A DNA stretch of 64,000 nucleotides from Arthrobacter rhizosphaerae (GTDB taxonomy: Bacteria; Actinomycetota; Actinomycetes; Actinomycetales; Micrococcaceae). The notes under the pieces are model-generated. The model saw nothing but the letters and a program-made list of their open reading frames with translations, was not told the DNA's origin and searched no databases. A program made the position numbers and the translations under genes. This document shows positions 36,875 to 45,435 of the stretch, in pieces (the first letter of the stretch is position 1; every line of letters starts with the position of its first letter). Location of the stretch: NCBI RefSeq assembly GCF_023062595.1, contig NZ_JALLAN010000001.1, positions 310,001-374,000 of the forward strand. Reading direction: 5' to 3'.

Positions 36875-37129
36875 TTCCCTGCGAACGTTGCGTGAAGAGC
36901 ATGGCAGACGACGCCCGGCTGCGTGGGAAGCAGCGGATCACCCATTCGGCGGAACCTTCGAGCATCAAGCCTTGTTGCGGAACTGGCCTCCAGCAGCGGC
37001 GCAGTGAGCCTCCGCTCATTGACCGCACAACATGCGCGCGATCATTGCACTGCCCGATTGAACCACGAACACTATTTACCTCGGAAGCAATCGTGGGGCC
37101 TGTGTGATCTGTATGTCATCATCAACCTC

Positions 37130-37687
37130 ATGAACGACAATGACGCATATGTAATCGCCGGCAGCGACATTTTGCCCTTCGTAACCGATTGGGCTGCTGT
37201 CCTCATTGCGGGGGGCGGGGAGTCTAGGGGTTTGCTCGACCACGCATTGGACGATTCCGACTATTCCTACGGTGGTTATTTCATGATGGGGAACATTGGC
37301 TCACGAGCCACCTCACCAACAGCGACGGACGCAGAGCTGCTTCTCTTTGCGGTGCTTTCGGTTTTTCAAATGAGCGATTTTCCTGGAGTTGACCCCAAAC
37401 GTTGGGAAGGAGTGGAAGCCCATCTAGATTATGCGTTCAAATACTTTAGGGAGATTGGCGAAAAAGAGGCTGCACGCAGACTCCGAGAGGACGTGGTGCG
37501 GCGCAGTTTGCGGGAAGATCCACCAATATGGAGGGAAATGAAACAAAGTCGATCTCGTAACCCTGCTCGAGAGGCGTCTCATGATCAAGATATGGCAACG
37601 ATCGATCAGAGGAGTCTGCGTGCGGCGCAGCTTCTCGACCCCGAGGGTGACTTCGATAGCGAGTTGAGAGCATTTTTCCAGCTATGA
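37130..37687 (+). CDS. Hypothetical protein
   Basis: 185 residues from ATG 37130; the frame is open upstream to 36923 but that part is Arg/Ser-rich and looks non-coding. The sequence includes YVIAGSDILPFVTDWAAVLI and a helical region LDYAFKYFREIGEKEAARRL. No domain recognised and no clear ribosome site. Codon use looks less GC-biased than its neighbours, consistent with acquisition. Confidence 0.5.
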   Translation: MNDNDAYVIAGSDILPFVTDWAAVLIAGGGESRGLLDHALDDSDYSYGGYFMMGNIGSRATSPTATDAELLLFAVLSVFQMSDFPGVDPKRWEGVEAHLDYAFKYFREIGEKEAARRLREDVVRRSLREDPPIWREMKQSRSRNPAREASHDQDMATIDQRSLRAAQLLDPEGDFDSELRAFFQL

Positions 37688-37833
37688 GCACAGTCACCCA
37701 CAATGAGGCCCGGCACTCGCGGAGATTTTGAACGAAAGCAATTGACCGTTCACTTCGGGACACCACCATGTCCGCACGAGTACGTACCGGAGTACCAATC
37801 CGGGGCTTCGAAGTCCACAAGGCGTGCGGCTGG

Positions 37834-38811
37834 TTACTCTTCATTCATCCGTTGTTGTGGCACGCGCACGATGGCAATACCGGCCACGTTGTCGGGCATT
37901 TCCGAGGCCAGTCGCTCGACATCAAAGCCGCCGGACATGATCTCAAGTACGTATGCAGGTGGTGCGTGCCTGAGCGGGGCGAGCATGTGATCGAAATAGT
38001 TGAGTCCCCAGTGCCCGGCATCGGCGGGGACATCGTTGAAGATGGGGCCGAGCATGTCGTGGTTGCCCGAGCGAGAAAGGTTTGCCGCGATTGTCGGAGT
38101 GGCTCCAAACGCGCCGGCCCGTGCTCGCAGCACTCTGTCTATCATTTGGCGGGTGACTGCTCGAGTTCCATGTTGCTCATGTTTTAGAAACTCCGCGAGT
38201 TCAGGCGCAAGTTGCGGCCTGAGTGCCGGGATCAACAGTGACTCTGACCTCGGTGGATCCCACAGATCCTCGATCGCTATTGAGCGCTCGTATGTCGAAG
38301 CGGCATCATCCACAATGAGCTGCTCAGCGAGGAGCGCCGGTATTAAGGAAACTGATCGCTTGATGCAGTGAAGGCAGCCTTCGCTCTGATGACTCTCAGA
38401 GCACGATTCCCACCCGCGGTAATCTCCCGTTCCCAGATAGAGGGCATAGACCGGCAATAGGTCAAGGGTCTTTGCAGTGGAAAAGAGCATTTCGCGTTGC
38501 TGATGCGGTGCGCTTTTCGATTGGTAATCGAAGCCGAAGCTCCACCCATTTCCTGTCACCGTCAAGCGTTTCGCCTGGACGAGCATTCCGTACCCGCCCG
38601 TGGCGTCGATCCACCACCAGACCCAATCGGCACCACTAAGAGCTTCGGCCGGCTGAGTGAACGGTACGACGGTGGCGGCGAGTGCGGCCTGAGACATCAC
38701 GATTTCTGTGATCGACGTCTCATTCCACCGGAGGCCTGCATGCTCGCATGCGGCCATGTGGCGTTCGGCGTAGATTCTGCCTCGTTTGAATGCTCCCTCG
38801 ACCGTCGTCAT
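37834..38811 (-). CDS. DUF6615-like protein with nuclease-fold motifs
   Basis: 325 residues from ATG 38811. Near the N-terminus the order NETSITEIV, then SGADWVWWWIDA, then GMLVQAKRLTV matches the E...D...QxK pattern of the DUF6615 family, a predicted PD-(D/E)xK-like fold. A Cys pair follows (ESCSESHQSEGCLHCIKRS). The C-terminal half is mixed alpha/beta. Probably an accessory or defence-related protein; function unproven and family name from memory. Confidence 0.6.
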   Translation of the reverse strand: MTTVEGAFKRGRIYAERHMAACEHAGLRWNETSITEIVMSQAALAATVVPFTQPAEALSGADWVWWWIDATGGYGMLVQAKRLTVTGNGWSFGFDYQSKSAPHQQREMLFSTAKTLDLLPVYALYLGTGDYRGWESCSESHQSEGCLHCIKRSVSLIPALLAEQLIVDDAASTYERSIAIEDLWDPPRSESLLIPALRPQLAPELAEFLKHEQHGTRAVTRQMIDRVLRARAGAFGATPTIAANLSRSGNHDMLGPIFNDVPADAGHWGLNYFDHMLAPLRHAPPAYVLEIMSGGFDVERLASEMPDNVAGIAIVRVPQQRMNEE

Positions 38812-38956
38812 GGTCGAACCTCCTTCGCGAAACTGGGCAACACGGCACTTCGCTTACGTGCCGATCATCTCGCCTAGGTATGGGATTGCCGACTTGACGA
38901 CCTGGGATCACCTCGCGCATGGCGGTAGTGAATGCCGAACTAGGCGAACGGCTCTC

Positions 38957-40054
38957 CTATACGGTGAAAGTGTCCGCGAGGTCAACGCAGAGCCTGTTGC
39001 CGTACTTGTAGCTGAGCATTCTCCGCCGGTGCATCTGGTGGACTGCGACTCCGGGGGAGATGCCGACCCGCTTCGCGGCATCCTCGATTTCACGGTCATA
39101 GGACAGACCCGAGAGCTCCGAGAGTCCCGCATCGCCGAATAGCGTGTCCAAGGCGAACTTGTTAGCGGCCTTCTCCGCGGCGCTGCTGCGCTTCTTCTCG
39201 GTGCTGTATTCGAGGTGCATCTCACCGCGAGGATCATTGAGGACGTGGCCGAGCTCATGGAAGAGCGTCCAGATGACGAAGCCGTCCTTGCCCCAGCGAC
39301 CCGTCTGCTGGATCACAGGCACGCGCTTGTCGATCCAACGCGTCACGCCGAGGAGTGGGAACTTCTTGGGTGGTTCGACCACCATGAAGACCACGCCTAC
39401 ATCGGCGAGCATGCTCGCCACGTCCCGGAGCATCGTCGTGTCAGGGGTCGCGGCTCGCGTACGCAGCTCGGGAAGGGCAGCCTGGAGGTTCTCCGGGCGG
39501 TAGTCGTAGCTCCGGCCCCGTTCGAAAATCTGATCGAGTTCCGCGGCGCGCAGCCAGGTCGTCAGCAAAGTCCGATCGATGGACGAGCCTGAATCCTTCA
39601 GCGCGGCCAGAGCATAGTCACCGGTCGATGTTACCTCGTGCAGGTGCGTATACGCCTCCCAGGTCCCGCAGCGATGGAAGGCTAGAAAGTCGGAGACGAG
39701 CTTGCCGGGAGACCGCTTGGTCGCCTGCGTCGCGCCGATGCTGCGGAGGTAGGTTACTGCGTTCGGATCGATCTCCTCGACGTGCACCGCGAGGTTCTCC
39801 TCATCAGCGATCCGCGCCCGGTCTGCACGGTAGGCAGCCTCGAAACGGAGCCACGAGTCGGCTGGGATACCAGTGACGCGCTCGAGGCGCGTCGCCGTGT
39901 CGGCGGTGATCGGCGCGCGCCCGTTGACGATCTCGTTGACTTGCTTGCGGCTGCACCCCAGAAGCTCGGCAACGCGCTGCTGGGACAAGCCGTGTTCGTC
40001 GATCCATTCCTCCAGGTACTCGCCTGGAGCAACGGCGTAGTTGGTCCCGGTCAT
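38957..40054 (-). CDS. higA: HigA-type antitoxin with ImmA/IrrE-like metallopeptidase domain
   Basis: 365 residues from ATG 40054, preceded by GGAGAAG; an upstream in-frame start at 40096 would overlap higB. Residues 10-65 are an XRE helix-turn-helix (LSQQRVAELLGCSRKQVNEI). The C-terminal half includes the zinc-peptidase motif HELGH at 266-270 (IWTLFHELGHVLNDPRGE), with AAEKAANKFALDTLF after it. It is 13 bases downstream of a HigB-like toxin gene, so the pair is a HigBA module. The ImmA-like domain may allow regulated antitoxin or repressor cleavage. Confidence 0.85.
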   Translation of the reverse strand: MTGTNYAVAPGEYLEEWIDEHGLSQQRVAELLGCSRKQVNEIVNGRAPITADTATRLERVTGIPADSWLRFEAAYRADRARIADEENLAVHVEEIDPNAVTYLRSIGATQATKRSPGKLVSDFLAFHRCGTWEAYTHLHEVTSTGDYALAALKDSGSSIDRTLLTTWLRAAELDQIFERGRSYDYRPENLQAALPELRTRAATPDTTMLRDVASMLADVGVVFMVVEPPKKFPLLGVTRWIDKRVPVIQQTGRWGKDGFVIWTLFHELGHVLNDPRGEMHLEYSTEKKRSSAAEKAANKFALDTLFGDAGLSELSGLSYDREIEDAAKRVGISPGVAVHQMHRRRMLSYKYGNRLCVDLADTFTV

Positions 40055-40067
40055 GGCTTCTCCTCTC

Positions 40068-40382
40068 TCAGCGGTCGTAGTGGTTGGAGATCTCAATCAC
40101 GGTGACGGTCACGGCGTCCCGCGGCTCCGCGGAGTCATCCGGTCGGACCAGCAGCCGGTAGTTGGCGCTGAGCTTTCCCGACCACAGGCCGTCGAGATTG
40201 GCGCTGAGTGAATGCCAGCCTCCCAATGGGTCGTGTGTGGAAAGCTCTCCGACTGTCTGCGCGGTCTTGAGTGCGTTGATCCGCAGGCGGAGCCGGTCGG
40301 CGATGTCAGCGCGCTTCTTCCGCATCTCCCGTTCGTCCATACACAGCTTTTCGAGCTTCTTGTCTTCGAACCTTACTTCCAA
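40068..40382 (-). CDS. higB: HigB-type toxin (RelE superfamily)
   Basis: 104 residues from a likely TTG at 40382 (LEVRFEDKKLEKLC); the longer frame to 40496 has a non-coding-looking N-terminus. HigB landmarks are visible: RADIADRLRLRINALKTAQT, HPLGGWHSLSANLDGLWSGK in slightly different spelling (DPLGGWHSL), then LSANYRLLVRP and VTVIEISNHYDR. HigB toxins cut ribosome-bound mRNA. Toxin-first order, with the XRE antitoxin 13 bases downstream, is typical of HigBA. Confidence 0.82.
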   Translation of the reverse strand: MEVRFEDKKLEKLCMDEREMRKKRADIADRLRLRINALKTAQTVGELSTHDPLGGWHSLSANLDGLWSGKLSANYRLLVRPDDSAEPRDAVTVTVIEISNHYDR

Positions 40383-40582
40383 GCTGGTGTCACCGATCTC
40401 GTTACAGTCTAGCGCAAATACTAGGAAAAATATGCCTCGACGAGGCGCTTGGGCAGGCGGTTCCCGAGGCAGCGGAGAGAGCCGATGTTCATCCACTCCA
40501 TCGAAGCCCCGGTTTACGTGAACTCACTGCCTCACGGGAGGTACTCGCCCTGCGGTAGTGCCACTCGGGATCGCACCATGGG

Positions 40583-41347
40583 TTAGTCGTGCTTCCGGTT
40601 CGAGGGATGGACGCTCGCCTCGGCGATCTGCCGCAGCTCCTCGGGGGAGAGGTAGTAGTCCGTTCGACTGAGTCCGCGTCCGCGGCTGTCCATGATCCGG
40701 CGGTACTCGGCCAGCATCCGCAGGTAGACGTCGAGCACCCGATGATGCGAGTTGCCGTTGTCGTGCCGCTCAAGCTGAGGCTTCAGCTCCGTCCAGCGGT
40801 CGTCTCGCATCAGGAAGTCTACGTAGCTGGCCATGTGGCCCTCGAGGGCATCGTTATGATCGAACCCCATGAACTCGAGCCGGAACTTCAGTTTCTCGTC
40901 GACCCCCGACCCCTCTCCGTCGAGGCGTTCGAGGCTGTAGGTGATGACGCGAAACATGTCGAGGATATCCGCGACCCGACCGCAGTCGCGCTTCGAGAGC
41001 TCCGTCTGGAAACCGGCAGTCTCGAACCAATACTCGCCCGTGTAACCAGCCTCCAGGATCTGCGCACGCATGAGCTGGTACTCGAGGTCACCGTCGACGT
41101 CGTTGGCATCCTCCGGCAGCACGCGACCCAGGATCCGGTGCAGCAGGGAGAGGACCTGACGGTCGATGATCCGCAAGCTCTCCTGCGGCGGCTCGTCGCC
41201 ATGCTTCACCTCCCGCTCGAACACGGGAACTACGGCCTCCATGACCAGGTTGCGAATGAATTCGCTGAGAGTCACACCCTCGTCGTCCGCCATCTCCTTG
41301 AGCTGATCACGGATTCGGTCCTCGACCCGTATGTTTAGAACTGCCAT
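40583..41347 (-). CDS. YfbU-family protein with N-terminal ribbon-helix-helix domain
   Basis: 254 residues from ATG 41347, with GGAGG upstream. Residues 1-45 (VLNIRVEDRIRDQLKEMADD, then EGVTLSEFIRNLV) form an RHH DNA-binding domain. The rest matches YfbU: LLHRILGRVLPEDANDVDGD, YTGEYWFETAGF, DCGRVADILDMFRVITYSLE and LEFMGFDHNDALEGHMASYV. YfbU proteins have no firm biochemical role. The RHH domain and the inverted repeat at 41367-41395 suggest autoregulation. It lies next to HigBA. Confidence 0.85.
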   Translation of the reverse strand: MAVLNIRVEDRIRDQLKEMADDEGVTLSEFIRNLVMEAVVPVFEREVKHGDEPPQESLRIIDRQVLSLLHRILGRVLPEDANDVDGDLEYQLMRAQILEAGYTGEYWFETAGFQTELSKRDCGRVADILDMFRVITYSLERLDGEGSGVDEKLKFRLEFMGFDHNDALEGHMASYVDFLMRDDRWTELKPQLERHDNGNSHHRVLDVYLRMLAEYRRIMDSRGRGLSRTDYYLSPEELRQIAEASVHPSNRKHD

Positions 41348-41366
41348 AACGTCCTCCAATAGATGT

Positions 41367-41395
41367 GTATGACAGTGAGTGTAGTCGTGTCATAC
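41367..41395. promoter_or_regulatory. Inverted repeat upstream of RHH-YfbU gene
   Basis: GTATGACA at 41367-41374 and TGTCATAC at 41388-41395 are perfect inverted copies with 13 bases between. The site ends 20 bases before the ATG at 41347, across the expected promoter. It is a likely operator for the encoded RHH domain. Confidence 0.6.
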
Positions 41396-41582
41396 GCAAT
41401 TGGCAACGAAGGTGGGCTCGGACGTCCGGCAAGGCCGGAGATCTCCAGTTTTCTCAACCAACAGGTGCGAGGTCATTCACGTTCGGTCTGCGCCTGGAGG
41501 GTTCGCTGCCTTGCGAGGTCTCCTCGAAAGCGAGTTCATGACACGAGAGCATCTGGCGTCCGTGCCGGGGCCTAATCCACCC

Positions 41583-41630
41583 ATCTCCCACTTCAACGTT
41601 CGTCAGTTGATCTCCCATTTGATGGGCTCC
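41583..41630 (+). repeat. Short dispersed repeat, copy 2
   Basis: Begins ATCTCCCACTTCAACGTT. It matches 22942-22988 over about 45 bases with roughly eight differences, same orientation. It lies 116 bases before the larger non-coding repeat. Confidence 0.5.
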
Positions 41631-41745
41631 GCGGGGACCTGATCGCCGTCCACTCACGACCGGAAGATGGGCGTGGTCGTCACGCCAATTCGATCATCGA
41701 ATAGCACGAAGACGCCGTTGAGCAGCGAAAACGCTGTTCCAAGCA

Positions 41746-42010
41746 GACCCACCCCCTAAGTTAACTTTCATCGGCAAGAAGATTTGCAATTTTATATGGG
41801 TCAATAATCGGGTATTTTCGCTCATTCCCGCAGGTCAAATCCATTTCTGCTACCCATACCAGGCAAATAGTTTGTGACCCATAAGTTCACTTTTAAGGTA
41901 CTCGATGCGCCGATGAGTCTTCAACCGGCCGCGAACTTGAATTGACCAGCGTCGGGCACACGCCTAAGGGTCGCATCTTGGTAACGGGGGGGAGAGGAGC
42001 CCCCCCGTTA
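41746..42010 (+). repeat. Non-coding repeated element, copy 1
   Basis: About 260 bases matching 54929-55185 at an estimated 75-80 percent identity. Exact shared blocks include AATTTTATATGGGT, CATTCCCGCAGGTCAAA, ATTTCTGCTACCCAT, TAGTTTGTGACCCATAA and GGTACTCGATGCGCCGATGA. The hexamer ACCCAT or its complement occurs at 41796-41801, 41852-41857 and 41877-41882, with identical spacing in both copies. No frame is conserved between the copies. It could be a structured RNA, a regulatory region, or the end of a mobile element. No other feature occupies the stretch 41631-42120. Confidence 0.8.
41983..42009. terminator. Strong GC hairpin at end of repeated element
   Basis: AACGGGGGGG pairs perfectly with CCCCCCCGTT around the loop AGAGGAG. 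There is no T-run on the plus side. The second copy keeps the loop AGAGGAG but has a shorter stem (GGG-AGAGGAG-CCC). It may end a transcript of the element or stabilise an RNA 3' end. Confidence 0.5.
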
Positions 42011-42120
42011 GTGCTCATATTCCCCCGATTCAGTGCAAGACCGTGCCCTAAAAGGAAGGCATTCTTATCGTTACTGGCGCAACGATCACTTCTCCGTGAC
42101 GTGGGCGTGAATCAAACCGA

Positions 42121-42504
42121 TTATCCCCACAGCCAGTAAGCCGCCAGCACGATCAGGGGTGGAACGGCTTGTATCAGGGCGCCTATCCACAGGCGTCGTT
42201 CGGAGGCGTAGAGCACTATGCCGAGAAGGACGTGGGCGGCGCAACTGAACAACACGAGCGCTCGACCAGCTTCGACCCATTCGGTGCCCAGCAGCACCAG
42301 GCCAATGATCAGCCCCAGGGCGTAGGTGAGGTTGTAGAAGCCAATGTTGATGGCGGCCACCTGCACCAACGGACTCATGTCCTTGGGTTTGATGAGCGTG
42401 AATTTGGAGAGCTCTTGGCGGTGGACGAAGAACGCCTCCATGACAAAGACGGCGATGAGGATTACAGCGTAGAGTCCGGCGATGATCTGGCTCAACGGGT
42501 TCAT
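42121..42504 (-). CDS. DUF1304 family membrane protein
   Basis: 127 residues from ATG 42504, with AAGGAG 7 bases upstream. Four membrane helices: QIIAGLYAVILIAVFVMEAF, the NIGFYNLTYALGLIIGLVLL region, ALVLFSCAAHVLLGIVLYAS and ALIQAVPPLIVLAAYWLWG. The NIGFYN motif is typical of DUF1304. It is divergent from a TetR regulator with a long dyad between them, so it is the probable target of that repressor. Function of the family is not established. Confidence 0.88.
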   Translation of the reverse strand: MNPLSQIIAGLYAVILIAVFVMEAFFVHRQELSKFTLIKPKDMSPLVQVAAINIGFYNLTYALGLIIGLVLLGTEWVEAGRALVLFSCAAHVLLGIVLYASERRLWIGALIQAVPPLIVLAAYWLWG

Positions 42505-42613
42505 GGCCATGCTCCTTGCCGGACGGCGTCGCGCGAATGCGCCCTCGGGAATGTCTGCGCGCAATTCCGGGACGTGGCACCATAGCCGGTTGGGGTGACA
42601 GCTGTTCCTGTCA

Positions 42614-42675
42614 TGGACACAAGATACTACTTCTATAGTGCATTGTCACTATGTTTGTAGTATGGACTATGTCCA
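42614..42675. promoter_or_regulatory. Nested dyad operator between DUF1304 and tetR genes
   Basis: Two inverted repeats share the centre 42643.5: ATAGTG/CACTAT (42635-42640 and 42647-42652) and TACTAC/GTAGTA (42625-42630 and 42657-42662). A third, TGGACA/TGTCCA (42614-42619 and 42670-42675), is centred one base away. The right arm runs into the tetR start. This is a strong candidate TetR operator controlling both divergent genes. Confidence 0.65.
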
Positions 42676-43235
42676 CTCGTGAACGTGTTATGGAGGCTGC
42701 CGTAGAGCTGCTTGGCACGCAAGGTCTGAAGGCACTTACGCATATTAGGGTTGATGAGGCGGCCGGGGTACCCAGGGGCTCGACGTCGAACTATTTTCGG
42801 ACTCGTGCCGCGCTCCTGACCGGTGTGGTCGAGTGGCTGGCGGAGCAGGATCTGGCCGCGCTCGGTAGTCCACCACACCCGCCGGCCAATGTCGCTGCCT
42901 TCGTCGCTCTGCTGGCGCACACGGTCGAGACCACCACCACCGCTTCCCGGACCCGGACGATTGCCCGGTATGTGCTTTTCCTCGAAGGCACGCACAACGA
43001 AGAAGTCCGCAGCCCGCTGCTCGCCGGCCGAGTGTACTTCCGTGCCTTTGTCGAAACCGCGATGACGCGGCTCGGAGCGCCTGATCCGGTGGCAGCGGCG
43101 ACTGCCATCACCGCAGTCGGCGAGGGCATGATCATCCAGCGTGTGGCGGTAGATCCGGATGCGGAAGTGTTCGCGCCCATTGATGCCGTCGTGCGGGCGT
43201 TTCTGCCGCACGAACGCAGTCGCGCATTGAAGTGA
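42669..43235 (+). CDS. TetR-family transcriptional regulator
   Basis: 188 residues from ATG 42669; an upstream ATG at 42651 lies inside the dyad. The N-terminal DNA-binding domain reads STRERVMEAAVELLGTQGLK, then HIRVDEAAGVPRGSTSNYFR. The ligand-binding part is helical (RTIARYVLFLEGTHNEEVRS). It is divergent from the DUF1304 gene and probably represses it and itself through the nested dyad. Confidence 0.9.
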   Translation: MSTRERVMEAAVELLGTQGLKALTHIRVDEAAGVPRGSTSNYFRTRAALLTGVVEWLAEQDLAALGSPPHPPANVAAFVALLAHTVETTTTASRTRTIARYVLFLEGTHNEEVRSPLLAGRVYFRAFVETAMTRLGAPDPVAAATAITAVGEGMIIQRVAVDPDAEVFAPIDAVVRAFLPHERSRALK

Positions 43236-43368
43236 GACGCAGTGGTGGGCCGGGCGGGCAGCTGGCCGAACTTGCCGCAGAACTCCGCGTACGCCCCTCA
43301 CGCTATATCGCCAGTACCCTATTTCCGGAGCACCGGCCGCATGAAGAGACGTCCTGCGGCGCCCGGAC

Positions 43369-43800
43369 CTAACCCTCGACGACGGACTCGATCGGGCGCG
43401 GGGACGTGATCGGATCTGCGTGACGATGGATAACCTTCCAGTCACCGTCTTCCAATCGGAAAATCGTCGTCACCCGAAGAGAGATCCGGGAAAGTTCATC
43501 GGCTCCGCCAACCTTGGCCTGAGCCCGTTCAATTTCGACAATGTATGCGAGTTCCGTCCCGGTATAGTCCGAGATTCGTTCGAAGGTCGTGGGCTTGCCT
43601 TCCCTCAGTTGAGAAACCGCCCGATCCATCGTCTGCTCAACTGCACTCCGGCCCCGGACCGGCGGGCCGAGCGGATTTGCTAGCGAGACATCCTCCCGCT
43701 CCGAAAACATCTTCTTCTGCAGCCCCGAGTCTCCCCGCACGAAAGCATCGAGCGCTCGATGATACTGCTCCACCACAAGATCGAGATCGGACCCCGACAT
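43369..43800 (-). CDS. SnoaL/NTF2-like protein
   Basis: 143 residues from ATG 43800, with GGAGGAAC upstream. The cone-shaped NTF2-like fold is suggested by LVVEQYHRALDAFVRGDSGL, FSEREDVSLANPLGPPVRGR, RISDYTGTELAYIVEIERAQ and RLEDGDWKVIHRHADPI, the usual C-terminal GxWKVxHxH pattern. Such proteins range from isomerases to binding proteins; substrate unknown. It starts 188 bases from the transposase remnant. Confidence 0.82.
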   Translation of the reverse strand: MSGSDLDLVVEQYHRALDAFVRGDSGLQKKMFSEREDVSLANPLGPPVRGRSAVEQTMDRAVSQLREGKPTTFERISDYTGTELAYIVEIERAQAKVGGADELSRISLRVTTIFRLEDGDWKVIHRHADPITSPRPIESVVEG

Positions 43801-44009
43801 TGGTTCCTCCAGCCTCGCTTCACGCCGGCGCGGCGCGCCAAGCCCTGTAATAGGCCATCGTGGCACCGTTCACGAACTGTGTCTACATAGCGAATTGACT
43901 CATAAAAAACCTCCGCGGCGGCCGAAACGTTGCCTCACTGGAAAACTTCCGGATGCGCAGGGTTGTCGGGGCTTTGATTGCTTCGTGATTGTTGTGGATT
44001 GGACTGACG

Positions 44010-44333
44010 ATGGGTGAGCGCAAGGCAGTGACGAAGCATCTGGCGTTGCGGTACCGCGCGGCGGACCGGCGCGTAAAGGGCCAGATCCTCGCCGGGCTGG
44101 TGGCTGACAGGCTGGCACCGGGACTATGCCCGGCCGCGCTGCGCCAGGCTCTAAAGCCGCCTCGACCACGGGCGGCGCGGCCGGGACGGAAGCCTGTCTA
44201 TCCGGCGGATCTCCAACCGTCTCTGGTGTTGTGCTGGTTGGTGCTCAGGGGCCGGGCGGGGAAGCTGCTGGCGGCCGCGACCGGCTACCTCGTCCCGATG
44301 CCGCGTGCAGAGCAGGTCTTGGTGGTCTGCTGA
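44010..44333 (+). mobile_element. N-terminal transposase remnant
   Basis: 107 codons, MGERKAVTKHLALRYRAADR then RVKGQILAGLVADRLAPG, CPAALRQALKPPRPRAARPG and RKPVYPADLQPSLVLCWLVL. The basic helical start followed by an RRP-rich linker resembles the N-terminus of a DDE transposase/integrase-core protein. The catalytic domain is absent: the frame ends after about 30 residues of the next domain. This is a truncated IS fragment; the IS family is uncertain. Confidence 0.5.
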
Positions 44334-44365
44334 GCGAGCAGTCCTCCCTGTCCCACCCGCGGTCC

Positions 44366-44695
44366 ATGGACCTTTGGAAGAACATCTGCACCCAGTGCGA
44401 CCTCGGCATCGGCACACTAACGACACAGGCAGCAGGCAAGCTTCCAGAGCAGCAACAGCGGCTGCGCCGGCTCCTCGCCGAACGGATCACCCGCATCATG
44501 GTCAAACCCTTTATGGACATGTCCACCATGATCGAGGAACGGCTCACGCAATGCTGTGTTCATGTGGGCACAAAGAGCGACGCCGGCGATCACCAGTGCG
44601 CTCCCTTCTGCGCTGTCCAGGCGTGGCCGGCCGTGGCCAGGCAACGAATGAGCACAGCAACGGGCCGGGAACTTCTCCCGGACCGCCAGGTCTGA
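44366..44695 (+). pseudogene. Cys-rich C-terminal fragment, possibly of a radical-SAM/Fe-S protein
   Basis: 109 codons from an internal ATG. WKNICTQCDLGIGTLTTQAA, LTQCCVHVGTKSDAGDHQCA and CAPFCAVQAWPAVARQR contain CxxC, CC and CxxxC groups spaced like a metal-cluster domain, and MVKPFMDMSTMIEERL reads like coding sequence. The beginning of such a protein is missing and transposase debris lies immediately upstream, so it looks like the 3' end of a gene cut by an insertion. Family assignment is tentative. Confidence 0.4.
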
Positions 44696-45123
44696 GTCAG
44701 CGAGGGGGAGGAATGATGCGTTCCGCTTCTGATACCCGGCGTATTGCAGCCGGGTCATTGCCGTCGCAGCTGGTTCGCTCCAAGCACGCAGGTCCGCACG
44801 GACACACGCCTGACCCTGAAGCGGAGGGGGTATATTCGCTGGCAGCCCAACTGTTCGGCTTGTAGACGCCTCCCCATATTGACAGTGCCGGAACTCGGCG
44901 ACTCGGCGGAGATGACCGTGCCTTTACCCAACTGTGTGCGTTGGGGAACTAGATGATGTGGCCCGTATTTCGAGAAAGCGAGCTGTCCCACAACCCGCAA
45001 GCGGTGGCCCGCCTCTTTCGAGACGGGCCACCGCGCAAAACGGTTGATGGGCCTCTGTCTACTGAAACGCAGGGATCAAGCTATTCTGACGTTGATCACC
45101 TTTCGTCGGCGCATCGTTTTGTA
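44696..45123. other. Gene-poor stretch
   Basis: About 430 bases without a convincing gene. GGCCACCGC at 45026-45034 faces a complementary GCGGTGGCC at 45002-45010 and can form a hairpin downstream of the leftward secreted-protein gene. Confidence 0.35.
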
Positions 45124-45435
45124 TCAGTGCCCGACTTTTCCGCACTTTCCATCGAGTTTGTGTCCAAACAACGCCGGGCTGCTGGGATCGGTGAACCCAT
45201 CCGTGATCACGATGATCGCCCGCAGGCTGCTCTGATCGGAATGGCTGCCTTCGCCGGGTGTGGCTCCGATTGGGTCTGCTACATCGCCGAGGGGATGATT
45301 GGTGTCGGCTGTCACGTTGGCACAGTCGGCGGATTCCACGATCGGGTGGATGGTGGCGGAGGCTGCCGGGGCAAAGCCCAGTATTCCCGCGAATAAAACG
45401 GCACCAGCTAAGACTGATGTCCTGATCCAAGCCAT
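45124..45435 (-). CDS. Small secreted protein
   Basis: 103 residues from ATG 45435, with GGAAGGAA upstream. A clear Sec signal peptide occupies residues 1-27 (VLAGAVLFAGILGFAPAASA), cleaved after ASA. The mature 76 residues (TIHPIVESADCANVTADTNH onward) have two Cys (SADC and DGKC) that may pair. No family recognised. A hairpin at 45002-45034 may end the transcript. Confidence 0.7.
   Translation of the reverse strand: MAWIRTSVLAGAVLFAGILGFAPAASATIHPIVESADCANVTADTNHPLGDVADPIGATPGEGSHSDQSSLRAIIVITDGFTDPSSPALFGHKLDGKCGKVGH

Noticed and set aside
40589..41338. 249-codon plus-strand frame
   Set aside because: Antisense to the YfbU gene, whose family motifs are unmistakable.
42633..43445. 270-codon minus-strand frame
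   Set aside because: Antisense to tetR and intergenic DNA; the composition is not protein-like.
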